NCBI GenBank assembly: GCA_963738375.1
Contig: CAVTWL010000004.1
Location: 1,054,001-1,118,000, forward strand
DNA length: 64,000 nt
Direction: 5' to 3'
From: Bog-159 sp963738375
GTDB lineage: Bacteria > Acidobacteriota > Terriglobia > Bryobacterales > Bryobacteraceae
Shown: positions 18,436 to 29,480 of the stretch, piece after piece
Position numbering within the stretch: position 1 is the first letter of the stretch
Layout of the letters: every line of letters starts with the position of its first letter
Position numbers and translations under genes: made by a program
The notes under the pieces: generated by a model
Seen by the model: the letters and a program-made list of their open reading frames with translations, nothing else
Databases searched by the model: none
What the model was told of the DNA's origin: nothing

Positions 18436-19161
18436 TTACATCCGCGGTCCGACGATGATCTCAAGCAAACCGGCGTCGTCCGCTTCCATCGCCGTAATCG
18501 TTCCGCTGCAGACCTTGGCGTCGACCAGGGCCTTCGCCAAAGCCGTGGCAAACGCGCGCCGGTCCATGCCGACTTCCAGTACGATCCCAGGCTGAACCGT
18601 ACCGAACTGCAGCGCGGGAACCATCGCCACTTCCAATCCAGCCGACGCCAGCGTCGTCCGGACCTCAGCCGCAAAGCTCTCGATCTCCGGATCGCCGGGA
18701 TGCGTCACGATAGAAACCTTCTGGCCTCGAAACGCAGCCAAAGCCGTTTGAATGGCCTGACTCTGTCCCGCTCCGATATGCCGGCCGCCTACACGTTCTT
18801 CCAGTTGCAGCCGGGCCGCCCGTTCCTTCTCTACCGCCAGTTGCAGTTGCAGATTCTCTCGGCGCAGTTGTTCGCGGTGCGCCTTGGCCCGCTCCATCTC
18901 ACTTTCCACAACCCGCTGGTCTTTGAACGCTTGCGCCGCCTGCGCATGAGCGCGCGCCGCGCCCGCGTGCGCATTAGCCACCGCTTCCGCCGAGGTGCTT
19001 TGAATGCGCTTCACTTCGTCGTCCTTAGCCGCCGTGACTCGGCCCGCGAAAATAGCCAGCAGAAAACTGGTGCCCGCCGCCAGGCAAAGAAATACGACAT
19101 ACGCCAGCGTGGACCAGTTCAGCCCTTTTTCCAGAAAATGAACGTTCGACAGATCTGGCAA
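18436..19161 (-). CDS. Single-pass membrane protein with coiled coil, unknown function
   Basis: 241 aa. One TM segment (about 17-40, LAYVVFLCLAAGTSFLLAIFA), then a long Ala/Glu/Arg/Gln-rich coiled coil (about 45-135), then a compact alpha/beta C-terminal domain (about 140-241, QKVSIVTHPGDPEIESFAAE… LEIIVGPRM). The topology suggests a membrane-anchored cytoplasmic scaffold. First gene of the minus-strand run that includes the quinone oxidoreductase and sensor kinase. No family recognised. Confidence 0.7.
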   Translation of the reverse strand: MPDLSNVHFLEKGLNWSTLAYVVFLCLAAGTSFLLAIFAGRVTAAKDDEVKRIQSTSAEAVANAHAGAARAHAQAAQAFKDQRVVESEMERAKAHREQLRRENLQLQLAVEKERAARLQLEERVGGRHIGAGQSQAIQTALAAFRGQKVSIVTHPGDPEIESFAAEVRTTLASAGLEVAMVPALQFGTVQPGIVLEVGMDRRAFATALAKALVDAKVCSGTITAMEADDAGLLEIIVGPRM

Positions 19162-19299
19162 AGCACTCTTAGCATGCCAGCCTGCGCCCCATCAGGCAAT
19201 TCCCACAAGTACCGCCGAAGTCCCGCCCCCCGCCTGGTACCAAGCTAAATCCGTGGGGCAGGCGCTTCTGAGTGACGTATCGACGCTTTTTTCGAGAGC

Positions 19300-19570
19300 C
19301 GGCCGAAGCCGGCCAGCCCCCCTAAGAATCAGCTTGGCCGGCGTAGTTGCTAAATCCCGCACCCGTCTCCCCGTGGCATGGTAAACCGCATTCGCTACCG
19401 CCGCCGCCGACCCCGTAATCCCAATCTCCCAACCCGATCGCCCCGATCGGACTCACATGCCCATCCGGATCGTCTACCCACAGCACTTCCATCTTCCCTG
19501 CGTCCGCATCGTCGGCACACCATATTCCGCCAGATCGTCAACCTTCGCGTCCGTCACCTCCGCCCGCCCC
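19300..19570 (-). pseudogene. C-terminal relic of a xanthine dehydrogenase-type molybdopterin subunit
   Basis: Reading the minus strand from about 19565: VDDLAEYGVPTM, then in a shifted frame GKMEVLWVDDPDGHVSPIGA, then GEIGITGSAAAVANAVYHAT and GRRVRDLATTPAKLIL. These match, in order, the last ~80 residues of the large molybdenum-binding subunit of aldehyde/xanthine dehydrogenases. Two frame changes are needed (near 19500 and 19435), and everything N-terminal is missing: the fragment abuts the 3' end of the sigma-54 regulator. Frame continues as non-homologous sequence to a stop at 19192. It occupies most of the 426-bp gap. Confidence 0.6.
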
Positions 19571-19587
19571 CTGTTGTCGATGCCCCA

Positions 19588-20985
19588 TCACTGCACCCGC
19601 TGCCCAACCGCCGCGCTTCTCTCCAAAAATTCCACCAAAGGCCCGCCCTTCTCCCCGTTCCCATCGCGCAGAATCCGGTAAAGGGTCGCCCTGCTGATCC
19701 CCAATACCTGCGCGGCATGCAGCTTGTTCCCGCCAACCCGTGCCAACACATGCCGCGTATACCGCTGTTCCAAGTCCGCCAACCGTATCAGCTCGGAATT
19801 GTTCCCAGCCGCCCCGCGTCCGCCAACCCGCAAGTAATCGGGCAAATCCCGTAAATCCAAAAAATCCGCATCCGCCATCATGCAGGCGTGCCCGATCGCA
19901 TTCTCCAGCTCTCTCACGTTCCCCGGCCAGTGGTGCCGCGACAACACCTCCTGCGCCCGCCGCGAAATCCCCCCAATCTTCTTGCCATAACTGCGCGCGA
20001 ACTTTCCCACGAAATGCCGCGCCAGCAACTGCATGTCCTCCTTCCGTTCCGTCAATGTTGGCAGCTTCAACTCCACCATCGTCAGCCGGTAATACAGATC
20101 CTCGCGAAATAGCCCCTGCGCCACCAACCTGCGCATATCGCGATTGGTCGCAGCAATCACCCGCACATCCACCTTGCGCACCTCGGGCGATCCCACCCGC
20201 TGCAGCTCCTGGTTCTGCACCACGCGCAGCAGTTTGCTCTGGGTCGTTAACGGCATATCCGCGATCTCGTCCAGAAAAACCGTACCGCCCTGGGCGTATT
20301 CGAACAAACCCATGCGATCCTGAGCGGCTCCCGTGAACGCGCCGCGTACATGCCCGAATAATTCACTTTCGAACAGCGTCTCCACGATCGCCGAACAATT
20401 GCACACCGCGAAGCGCCGCCCCGCCACCGGACTCAAATCGTGCAGCGCGTGCGCCACCAATTCCTTGCCCGTCCCCGTAGCCCCGCTAATCGTCGCAATC
20501 CGGTAATGCGCCGCCACCCGCCGAATTCGCGCAAACGTCTCCAGCATCTGCGGACTTCGCCCCACCATCCCGTGAAATCGGAACCTGTCCAACAGCTTCT
20601 CATCGAGCGCCAGCGTCTCCCGCCGTGCCCGCGCCTCTTCCAAAATCTGTCGGGCGCGCTCCCCCAGCACCGCCGCCGATAGCGGCTTCACCAGGACCTC
20701 GCAGATTCCGCACTCCAAAACCGGCGCCGACGCCCCCACTGCCAGCACTAGAATCGCCATGCCCGGATCCCAATCCGCGACCTTCTCCACCAATTCGCTC
20801 GCCCCCTCCACCTCCCCATCCACCAGCACCGCACCCGGATGCGAACTGAGTACCGTCGCCCATCCCGCCTCCGCATCCGCCTCCGCCTCCACCCGGATGC
20901 CCAGTTCCTCCATCACCCCCTGAATCAATGCAAGGCACTCCCGTTCCCGAACCACAGTCACAACGCTAAAAATCGGCCGCCCCAC
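19588..20985 (-). CDS. Sigma-54-dependent transcriptional activator with degenerate receiver domain
   Basis: 465 aa. Residues 1-115 look like a response-regulator receiver: an Asp at 56 (VLVD) and the Lys at 100 (EVLVKP) remain, but the acidic pair after the first strand is absent (VTVVRERE). The AAA+ domain (about 138-370) has Walker A GATGTGKE (168-175), the sigma-54 contact motif GAFTGA (215-220), Walker B GGTVFLDE and an arginine-finger region. A Fis-type HTH (LHAAQVLGISRATLYRIL) ends the protein. It should remodel sigma-54 RNA polymerase at -24/-12 promoters. Candidate partner of the kinase at 15029-16891, although phosphorylation is doubtful. Confidence 0.9.
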   Translation of the reverse strand: MGRPIFSVVTVVRERECLALIQGVMEELGIRVEAEADAEAGWATVLSSHPGAVLVDGEVEGASELVEKVADWDPGMAILVLAVGASAPVLECGICEVLVKPLSAAVLGERARQILEEARARRETLALDEKLLDRFRFHGMVGRSPQMLETFARIRRVAAHYRIATISGATGTGKELVAHALHDLSPVAGRRFAVCNCSAIVETLFESELFGHVRGAFTGAAQDRMGLFEYAQGGTVFLDEIADMPLTTQSKLLRVVQNQELQRVGSPEVRKVDVRVIAATNRDMRRLVAQGLFREDLYYRLTMVELKLPTLTERKEDMQLLARHFVGKFARSYGKKIGGISRRAQEVLSRHHWPGNVRELENAIGHACMMADADFLDLRDLPDYLRVGGRGAAGNNSELIRLADLEQRYTRHVLARVGGNKLHAAQVLGISRATLYRILRDGNGEKGGPLVEFLERSAAVGQRVQ

Positions 20986-21060
20986 ACCCCTCTATCGGCC
21001 CGAACCTCACTAACTTTAGTCCAACCCTAGGGTAGATTCCTGTTAAACTGATGGTTCTGA

Positions 21061-22041
21061 ATGCTATCCATCGTCATCCCCATCCACAACGAGGAGCCTT
21101 CCCTCCTCCGCCTCTACGACCGCCTCACCGCCGTCCTGGAACCCCTCCGCCAAGCCTACGAAATCCTGTTCATCGACGACGCCTCCACCGACCGCAGCTT
21201 CGAACTGCTCGCCAACCTCGTCGAAACCGACGGCCATCTGAAAGTCATCCGCCTCCGCCGCAATTTCGGCCAGAGCGGCGCCCTTTCCGCCGGCTTCCAC
21301 GAAGCCAAGGGCGACGTCATCATCGCCATGGATGGCGACCTCCAGCACGCCCCCGAAGATATCCCCGCCCTGCTGGCCAAGATCGACGAGGGCTTCGACA
21401 TCGCCAGCGGCTGGCGCAAAGAGCGCGTCGATAACGCCATCACGCGCAAAATCCCCTCCCGCATCGCCAACTGGCTCATGGCCAAGGCCTCCGGCATCGA
21501 ACTGCGCGATTTCGGCACCACTTTCAAGGCCTACCGCGCCGAGGTCCTCAAAGACGTCAACCTCTACGGCGAACTGCACCGCTTTATCCCCGCCCTCGCC
21601 AGCTTCTACGGCGCGCGCGTCGCCGAAGTGCCCATCCAAAATACCCCGCGCTCGGCGGGCGATTCCCACTATGGCATCGGCCGCACCTTCCGCGTGATGT
21701 TCGATATCCTCACCATCAGTTCCTGCTGAAATACTTCACCCGCCCCATGCACTTCTTCGGCTCCCTCGGCTTGGCCGGCACCGGTTTCGGCGGCATCATC
21801 ATGCTTCTGGTTGGCCTTCCAAAAATTGCTGGGCCACGAACTCATCATGGTCGAACACGGCCCGCATTATGATTCGCCGGCGGACTGCTCCTGCTGGCCG
21901 GCTTGATGATGTTCTCCACCGGCCTCATCGGCGAGGTGCATGATCCGAACTTATTTCGAAAGCCAGGGACGGCGCATCTACGCGGTCCGCGAAATCGTCA
22001 CGCGTAAACAACGCGGCCTCGCCGGCGGTACCCGCGGTTAA
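21061..22041 (+). pseudogene. GT2 family membrane glycosyltransferase (GtrB/DPM-like), frameshifted C-terminus
   Basis: The catalytic domain (21061 to about 21717) is intact: MLSIVIPIHNEEPSLLRLYD, DDASTDRSFE, and the metal-binding MDGDLQHAP. These enzymes transfer a sugar from a nucleotide donor to polyprenyl phosphate. The two C-terminal TM helices are in shifting frames: FLLKYFTRPMHFFGSLGLAG (from about 21722), a second helix GGLLLLAGLMMFSTGLIGEV (about 21883-21942), then YFESQGRRIYAVREIV (about 21953-21998) to the TAA at 22041. At least three single-base breaks lie near 21718, 21815-21885 and 21943. The residues fit the family, so indel error is as likely as real inactivation. Confidence 0.8.
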
Positions 22042-22113
22042 ATTGCGCGAACTCGCCCATGCCTTGTAGTAAACTGGAATTTAATACCAGCAATTCCAAA
22101 GTTTGGAGGTTCC

Positions 22114-23265
22114 ATGAAGGTTCGTAACGTGGCCATGCCCGCCGTGGGGATACTGTTCTGTGCAATCGCCGGTTTTGCACAGACCTCCTCCATGGAAGGA
22201 GACATAAAGGGTCTCGACGGTGCACCGCTGAAAGGTGCAGTCATCAAGATTGACCGCCAGGACATTAAAGGTCACTACCAGGTCAAGTCGGACAAGAAAG
22301 GCCACTATTTCTACGGCGGCCTGCCCCTTGGCACATACAAGATCACCTTAGAAGTCGACGGCAAGGACGTCGATTTCGTCAACAACGTCCGCACCCGCCT
22401 CGGAGACCCCGTCGAAAACAACTTCGACATGCAGGCTCAGGCCAAGAAAAGCGCCGCACTCAGCAAAGCCGCCGAAACTGGAACTCTCACCAAGGACCAG
22501 TCCCGCGGCATGACCCCCGAAGAAAAAGCGGCCTTTGAAAAAGCCAACAAAGAACGCGCCGAACTGAACCAGAAGAACAAGGCCCTCAACGAAGCCTTCA
22601 ATAACGGCAAAAACGCCATAGCCGCCAAACAATTCGACGTCGCCGTCACCGAATTCACCAAAGCCAGTGAGATGGCCCCGGCTCAATCCGTCATCTGGGC
22701 CAACCTGGGCGATGCCGAAGTCGCCCTGGCTAAGACCAAGACCGGCACGGAGCATGACGACGCTCTCAATAAGGCTATGGATGCCTATAAGAAAACGCTC
22801 GAAATTAAGCCCGACGACGCCGGCGTCCACAACAACTACGCCCTCGCCCTCGCCCAATCTAAGAAGTTTGACGAAGCCCAGGCCGAACTCGCCAAAGCCG
22901 CCCAACTCGATCCGCCGAGCGCCGGCAAGTATTATTACAACCTGGGCGCGCTGCTGGTCAACAACAACCAGAGCGATCCCGCCGGTGAAGCCTTCAAGAA
23001 GGCCATCGACGCCGATCCCAATTACGCCGATGCCCAATATCAGTACGGCATCTACCTCATCGGCAAAGCCAAGCTGGGCGCCGATAACAAATACGATCCC
23101 GTCCCCGGAACTCGCGAAGCCTTCCAGAAATATCTTGAGCTGAAACCCGACGGCCCCTTCGCCGATTCCGCCAAGGGCATGCTCGCCAGCCTCTCCGGCT
23201 CCGTGGACACTTCCTACCAGAACCCCTCCGCGGCAAAAAAGAAATCCGCCAAAAAGACCAACTAA
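22114..23265 (+). CDS. Secreted TPR protein with carboxypeptidase-regulatory-like domain
   Basis: 383 aa. Signal peptide MKVRNVAMPAVGILFCAIAG (cleaved near FAQ), a carboxypeptidase-regulatory-like beta domain (about 25-105: MEGDIKGLDGAPLKGAVIKI… GLPLGTYKITLEVDGK), a Lys/Glu/Ala-rich linker, then 4-5 TPR units (about 170-350; e.g. AQSVIWANLGDAEVAL, AGVHNNYALALAQSKKFDEA) and a basic tail KKKSAKK. A good ribosome site (GGAGG) lies 5 bp before the ATG. Periplasmic or outer-membrane protein interaction is likely; the specific role is unknown. The gene at 62187-63311 has the same architecture. Confidence 0.85.
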   Translation: MKVRNVAMPAVGILFCAIAGFAQTSSMEGDIKGLDGAPLKGAVIKIDRQDIKGHYQVKSDKKGHYFYGGLPLGTYKITLEVDGKDVDFVNNVRTRLGDPVENNFDMQAQAKKSAALSKAAETGTLTKDQSRGMTPEEKAAFEKANKERAELNQKNKALNEAFNNGKNAIAAKQFDVAVTEFTKASEMAPAQSVIWANLGDAEVALAKTKTGTEHDDALNKAMDAYKKTLEIKPDDAGVHNNYALALAQSKKFDEAQAELAKAAQLDPPSAGKYYYNLGALLVNNNQSDPAGEAFKKAIDADPNYADAQYQYGIYLIGKAKLGADNKYDPVPGTREAFQKYLELKPDGPFADSAKGMLASLSGSVDTSYQNPSAAKKKSAKKTN

Positions 23266-23316
23266 CTTGGCGGGTGCGATAATTGAATTGGGGCGCCGGA
23301 AAGAGCGCCCCTTCGC

Positions 23317-23592
23317 ATGATGCGTTTCCTGTTTGCCCGCATAATCGTCCCCCTCCTGATCGTTTGGTTCCTGCGTGGCATCCTCAAGTCGTTCTTCGGC
23401 GGTTCCCAGACACAGGTCACTCCCCGCCCCATCCGCCCCGTCCCCACCACAGCCTCGCCCGGTGGCGAACTCAAGAAAGACCCCGTCTGCGGCACCTACG
23501 TCTCAGCCGACACAGCCGTCACCAGGCGAGTGAATGGCCAGGTCGTCCACTTCTGTTCCCCCGCCTGCCGCGACAAATACCAAGCCGCCTAA
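23317..23592 (+). CDS. Small membrane-anchored YHS/TRASH-like metal-binding protein
   Basis: 91 aa. One N-terminal TM segment (about 3-22), a Pro/Thr linker, then a YHS-like module: DPVCGTYVS, NGQVVHFCSPACRDKY. The Cys residues (three in the module) and His are arranged as in YHS domains that bind metal ions. Small proteins of this form are widespread in Proteobacteria and Acidobacteria; function unknown. It is 51 bp downstream of the TPR gene. Confidence 0.8.
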   Translation: MMRFLFARIIVPLLIVWFLRGILKSFFGGSQTQVTPRPIRPVPTTASPGGELKKDPVCGTYVSADTAVTRRVNGQVVHFCSPACRDKYQAA

Positions 23593-23651
23593 CCGAACCC
23601 GCGCGACCGAACCGCGCGCGTCAGCAAGCGTCCCCCAGGTTTTTTCAACAA

Positions 23652-23815
23652 GCTTCCCCTGCCACGCAATCAACTGCTCGCTTCTCTCTTACCGTGATGC
23701 GCAATGCGTCGAAATGCGGTTGGTCGCCTTCTTCCAATCCGGAGAGATTCCGGATGTCCTCCACAGGCGCATCGCCTTCACGGGGAAAGCGAGCGAGAGG
23801 AAGGCGCGCGGCTGC
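23652..23815. repeat. Scrambled partial copy of the neighbouring pgl gene (direct and inverted pieces)
   Basis: Three segments match pgl (23854-24579). 23652-23678 resembles 23899-23925 in direct orientation. 23695-23762 resembles about 24163-24230, also direct (shared words: gatgtcctccac, cgtcgaaatg, cttcttccaa). 23763-23815 resembles the reverse complement of about 24232-24285 (shared words: ttcacgggga, aggaaggcgcgcgg). The middle and last pieces are thus head-to-head at 23762. No intact reading frame is kept. It occupies the 261-bp gap between the YHS gene and pgl. Confidence 0.6.
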
Positions 23816-23853
23816 CTGAAGTCCAGTAACGTCGGGCAGCAACGGGGCCCCCG

Positions 23854-24579
23854 CTACTCGAGCTTCCCCGCCGCCGCCTGATCCAGATACCAAGTCACGT
23901 GCTTCCCCTGCCGCGAAATCACCTGCGCCGGAAATTTCTTCGGCTCGAATTCCTCGTGAAACACGCTGCCCACCGCCTCGGCCTTGTCCGCTCCGCTCAC
24001 CAGAAACGCCGTGTTCTTCGCCGCCAGCATCGCGCCCGGCAGTAAAGTCACCCGCCACATCGCTTTTACCGTCACATACAAAGCCGCCGCGATATGTTCC
24101 CGATCCTCGATCATGGGCTCGCCTGGAAACAGGCTGGCGGCATGCGCCTCCGGTCCCATCCCCATATGCAGTACGTCGAAATGGGGCTGCTGCCCTTCTT
24201 CCAAACCGAAGAAATTGCGGATGTCCTCCACATACATCCGCGCGCCTTCCTCCGGCTGCGCTTCCCCGTGAATGCGATGCACCTGCTCGGCCGGAATACG
24301 CCCCGGCACAATCAAATTCTCGTTGGCCAGCCGGTAATTGCTCTCTTTGTCGCCAGGCGGAACGCAGCGTTCATCCACGAAGAACAAATGCACGCGGTCC
24401 CATTTGAACCCCGAGGCCACCATGCTCTGAAACATCAGCTTCGGCGTCGACCCGCCTGAAACCGCCAGCGTCGCGTGTTCCTGCGAAGCCAGCGCGCCTT
24501 CCAGCAGCGCACAGATATGTTCCGCGCAAGCCGCCGCCGCCGACTGCGCATCCGGTCGTGTGAACCACTGCACGCTCAT
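23854..24579 (-). CDS. pgl: 6-phosphogluconolactonase
   Basis: 241 aa, usual length. Hydrolyses 6-phosphogluconolactone in the oxidative pentose phosphate pathway. Family motifs are LAVSGGSTPKLMF near residue 42, HLFFVDERCVPP near 66, and GMGPEAHAASLFPGEP near 140 (relatives usually have GMGxDGHTASLFPG, so Glu-Ala replaces Asp-Gly). Last gene of the minus-strand set zwf-opcA-pgl, 10 bp after opcA. Confidence 0.93.
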   Translation of the reverse strand: MSVQWFTRPDAQSAAAACAEHICALLEGALASQEHATLAVSGGSTPKLMFQSMVASGFKWDRVHLFFVDERCVPPGDKESNYRLANENLIVPGRIPAEQVHRIHGEAQPEEGARMYVEDIRNFFGLEEGQQPHFDVLHMGMGPEAHAASLFPGEPMIEDREHIAAALYVTVKAMWRVTLLPGAMLAAKNTAFLVSGADKAEAVGSVFHEEFEPKKFPAQVISRQGKHVTWYLDQAAAGKLE

Positions 24580-24589
24580 AGCTGCCCCG

Positions 24590-25593
24590 TCACCCCAGCG
24601 CCAGTTTCGCAGCCGCGGCCAGCGCGCCGTCGAATCCCGCGTCGCGCCCCGGAATCGCCAGCTCTTCCCGCATCAGCGAACAATCCGTCAACGCCGGCAG
24701 CAGCGCCTTGTACATCAGGTCGCCCGTCTGCACATCGGCCGCCGGACCGTCCGCCAGGGCGATCGACGCAATCGTCTCACCCCCCGCCCGCATCTCCACC
24801 AGGCTCAGCCGCCCGTTCTGCTCCCCGCTATCGGACTTGAATTCCACCCGCGCGTGCCCGCCCAGTTTTTCAATGCCATCCAACAGCCACGCCGCGAAAT
24901 AAAACGCGGTCGTCGGAGGCTCGGCCGCCCGATACGTGATCAGAATATCGGAAACCGCGGGCAGCTTCGCCACCTGCCCGCGATTCTCGAAAACCTGCGC
25001 GATCAATTCCCGCCAACGCGTCAGCCGCGTCCACGCCAGGTCCGCCAGCACCCGACCCGCGGCCGCTGCCCCGCTCAATTCTCCCAGCGCCGCGCGCGCA
25101 TCGCCGAACGCCGCGCTATCCACGATCGTCTTCTGCGCGATCGCCGCCAGATCCGCGAACGCCGCCAGCCGGAACAGCCGCGCGCTCCGGCACCACAGCA
25201 TCACCGGCAGATCCGGCACCCGCAGCGGCAGCACCACCGGCGGCAAATCCGCCAGGCTCGCGTCCGCCGCGGTGATCTCGATCTGCTCGCAGCAGATCTG
25301 CTTGCGCTGCCCGAACGGCATCCAGCATTGCGCAAATACGCGCGCGCTGAGCGACCGTTCCGCGCTCCCCTCCACGCGAATCACGATCGCCCGGCTGGGG
25401 TGCTCCTGCATCAACGCCGCCAGCGTCTCGCCGATCCCCTGCGGATCGTCCGCTTCCTCCGCCGCCACCGCCAGCGTCATGGAGCACGCCCGCAGCACGC
25501 CGGCTTCGCCTTCGCCCTGCTTGCCCAGCGTCACCCACAACTCCGCCAGGTCGTGCAGGATTTTATCGGGCGAAATGGTGCCCGCGGCCTCAT

Positions 25594-25609
<16 letters not shown>
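24590..25609 (-). CDS. opcA: Glucose-6-phosphate dehydrogenase assembly protein OpcA
   Basis: About 339 aa. OpcA is an allosteric or assembly partner of G6PDH, usually encoded directly behind zwf. Recognisable blocks: ISPDKILHDLAELWVTLG near the start, ACSMTLAVAA, SRAIVIRVEG, CCEQIEI, LPVMLWCR. The start is uncertain: the frame is open upstream through the 3' end of zwf, no ATG or GTG sits near the expected N-terminus, and TTG at 25607-25609 (LEEAVNEAAG) overlapping the zwf stop is the best choice. The next gene pgl begins 10 bp downstream. Confidence 0.85.
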
Positions 25610-27124
<1,515 letters not shown>

Positions 27125-27193
27125 GTAGATCAAAATAGCACGTTCCCGCCAATCGGATGTTACATTGTGCGTGAGCGTAAGGGAGCGTACATT

Positions 27194-28778
27194 GTGATCG
27201 TCGCCGGTGTGGATTTCGGAACCCTCAGCGTCCGTGTCTCGATTTTCGATAGCGTCAAGGGGCGTCTCGGCTCAGCCTCCGCCAGCTATCCGCTTGCACC
27301 GCGTGAAGGAAGATCCCGACCACGCCACGCAGTCCCATCGCGACCACATGGCCGCGCTCGTCTCCGCAATGCGCGGCGCCCTCGAAACCGCCGCTGTCTC
27401 GGGCGTCGACATCGCGTCCATCGCCCTGGACACCACCGGCTCCAGCGTCATTCCCGTAGGCGAGGGCCTCGTCCCCCTCGACGATTACTACCTCTGGTGC
27501 GATCATCGCGCCCATCGCGAAGCCGCCGAAATCACCGCCGCCGGACGCAGCAGCAAACTCGAAGCGCTGTCCTGGTGCGGCGGCGTCTACTCCTCCGAGT
27601 GGGGCTTCTCCAAACTCCTCCACTGGCTGCGCCACAACCCCGCAAAACGCGCCGCCATGGTCACCGCGCTCGAACATTGCGACATGGTGGCCGCCATCCT
27701 CTGCGGCATCACCGATCCTCTGAAGGCGCCGCGCAGCGTCTGCGCCATGGGTCACAAATGGATGTGGAATCGAGAACTTGGCGGTCTCCCCTCCGACGAG
27801 TTCCTCTCCACCGTCGATCCGCTGCTTGCAGGCGTGCGCAGCCGCCTCGACGGCCGCTACGCCACCTCCGACCAGCTCGCCGGCCATCTCTCCGCCGAAT
27901 GGGCCGCCCAACTCGGCCTCCGTCCCGGCATTCCCATTCCTGTCGGCGCCTTCGACGCCCATTGGGACGCGCTCGGCGCGGGCGTCCGCGAAGGCGACGT
28001 CGTCAACGTCGTCGGCACCTCCACTTGCATCATGGCCATCGCGCCCCAGGTCGATTTAATCCCCGGTGTCTGCGGCGTGGTCAAAGGCTCCATCCACCCC
28101 GATTACTACGGCATCGAAGCCGGCCTCTCCGCCACCGGCGATATCTTCGATGCCATCGCGCGCCGCGCCAACTCCACCGTCGCCGCTCTCTCCCAGGGCC
28201 TCGAAACCTATCGCGGCGGCCAGACCGGCTTGCTCCGCCTCACCTGGGATAACGGCGACCGCACCGTCCTCGTCAATGCCGATCTCGGCGGCGTCACGCT
28301 TGGCTGGAATCTCAATCACACCGCCCAGGACGAACTCTTCGCCGCCATCGAAGGCACCGCCTTCCACACCCGCGTCGTCCTGGAGCGCATGGCCGAACAC
28401 GGCGTGCCTATCCACCGCGTCATCAACGGCGGCGGCATCCCGCAAAAGAACGAAACCCTCAATCGCGTCTACGCCAACGTGCTCGATAAGCCGGTGCTCG
28501 TCCCCGAAGGCGACGTTACCAGCCTCGGCTCCGCCATCATGGCCTTTATGGCTGCCGGCGCGTTCGAGAGCATCCAGGCAGCCCAGCAAGCCCTCTGCCC
28601 GCGCTTCCGTTCCATCGAACCCGATCCGCGCGACCGCCCCGCGTACCAGCGTCTCTACGAAATCTATCGCCAGCTGTACTTCGCCTTCGGCAGCCCCGAC
28701 TCCCCCGAAGTTCCCATAGGCGGAGCTCTCCCCACCCTACGCGACCTCGCCGCTCAAGTGCGCAGCCGTTTGCCATAA
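27194..28778 (+). CDS. araB: Ribulokinase (FGGY family), one frameshift
   Basis: About 527 aa. Phosphorylates L-ribulose in L-arabinose catabolism. GTG start at 27194 (VIVAGVDFGTLSVRVSIFD: ATP-binding DFGT). After the frame change near 27290 (one extra T; SYPL joins HRVKEDPDHATQSHRDHM), the frame is open to the end: IALDTTGSSVIPVGEG, GAFDAHWDALGAGV, VVNVVGTSTCIMAI, HRVINGGGIPQKNETLNRVY. The DPDHATQ and GGGIPQKN motifs are typical of ribulokinase rather than xylulokinase. araD follows 9 bp later. No araA (isomerase) is in the window. Confidence 0.88.
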
Positions 28779-28787
28779 TCAAACAAC

Positions 28788-29480
28788 ATGCTCGAACAAC
28801 TCCGCCAAGAAGTCCTCGAAGCCAACCTCGAACTCGTGCGCCGCGGCCTCGTGCTCTACACCTTCGGCAACGCCAGCGGTATCTCGCGCGCCGATGGCTT
28901 GGTCGTCATCAAGCCCAGCGGCGTCCCCTACGAAACCATGCGCCCCGAAGACCTCACCATCACCGACCTGCAAGGCCGCATCGTCGAAGGCGCCCTTCGT
29001 CCGTCGTCCGACCTCGCCACGCATCTGGTGCTCTACAACGCCTTCCCCAAAATCGGCGGCGTGGTCCACACCCACTCCAAATACGCGACCTCCTGGGCGC
29101 AAGCCCGCCGTCCCATCCCCTGCCTCGGCACCACCCACGCCGACTACTTTCGCGGACCCGTCCCGGTCACCCGAGCCATGTCGCCAGCCGAAATCGCCGC
29201 GGCATATGAAGCCAACACCGGAGAAGTCATCGCCCGCCATTACGCCGGAGGCGATGCCATGCAAGTGCCCGCCGTCCTCGTAGCCGGCCATGGCCCCTTC
29301 GCCTGGGGACCAACCGCCGCTGAAGCCGCCCACAACGCCGTGATCCTCGAGTATGTCGCCGAAATGGCCTATTACAGCGTCACTCTGGCCGAAGCCGCCG
29401 AAGAACTCCACCCCGCCCATCTCGACAAGCACTTCCTCCGCAAGCACGGCGCGGACGCTTACTATGGCCAAATAAAATAG
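28788..29480 (+). CDS. araD: L-ribulose-5-phosphate 4-epimerase
   Basis: 230 aa, usual length. Class II aldolase fold; converts L-ribulose 5-phosphate to D-xylulose 5-phosphate, feeding the pentose phosphate pathway. Motifs: LYTFGNASGISRADGLVVIK, SSDLATHLVLYNAF, the zinc ligands in GVVHTHSKYAT, and VLVAGHGPFAWG. Forms an operon with araB (9-bp gap). The 3' end slightly overlaps a truncated BrnA-like frame on the other strand. Confidence 0.95.
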   Translation: MLEQLRQEVLEANLELVRRGLVLYTFGNASGISRADGLVVIKPSGVPYETMRPEDLTITDLQGRIVEGALRPSSDLATHLVLYNAFPKIGGVVHTHSKYATSWAQARRPIPCLGTTHADYFRGPVPVTRAMSPAEIAAAYEANTGEVIARHYAGGDAMQVPAVLVAGHGPFAWGPTAAEAAHNAVILEYVAEMAYYSVTLAEAAEELHPAHLDKHFLRKHGADAYYGQIK

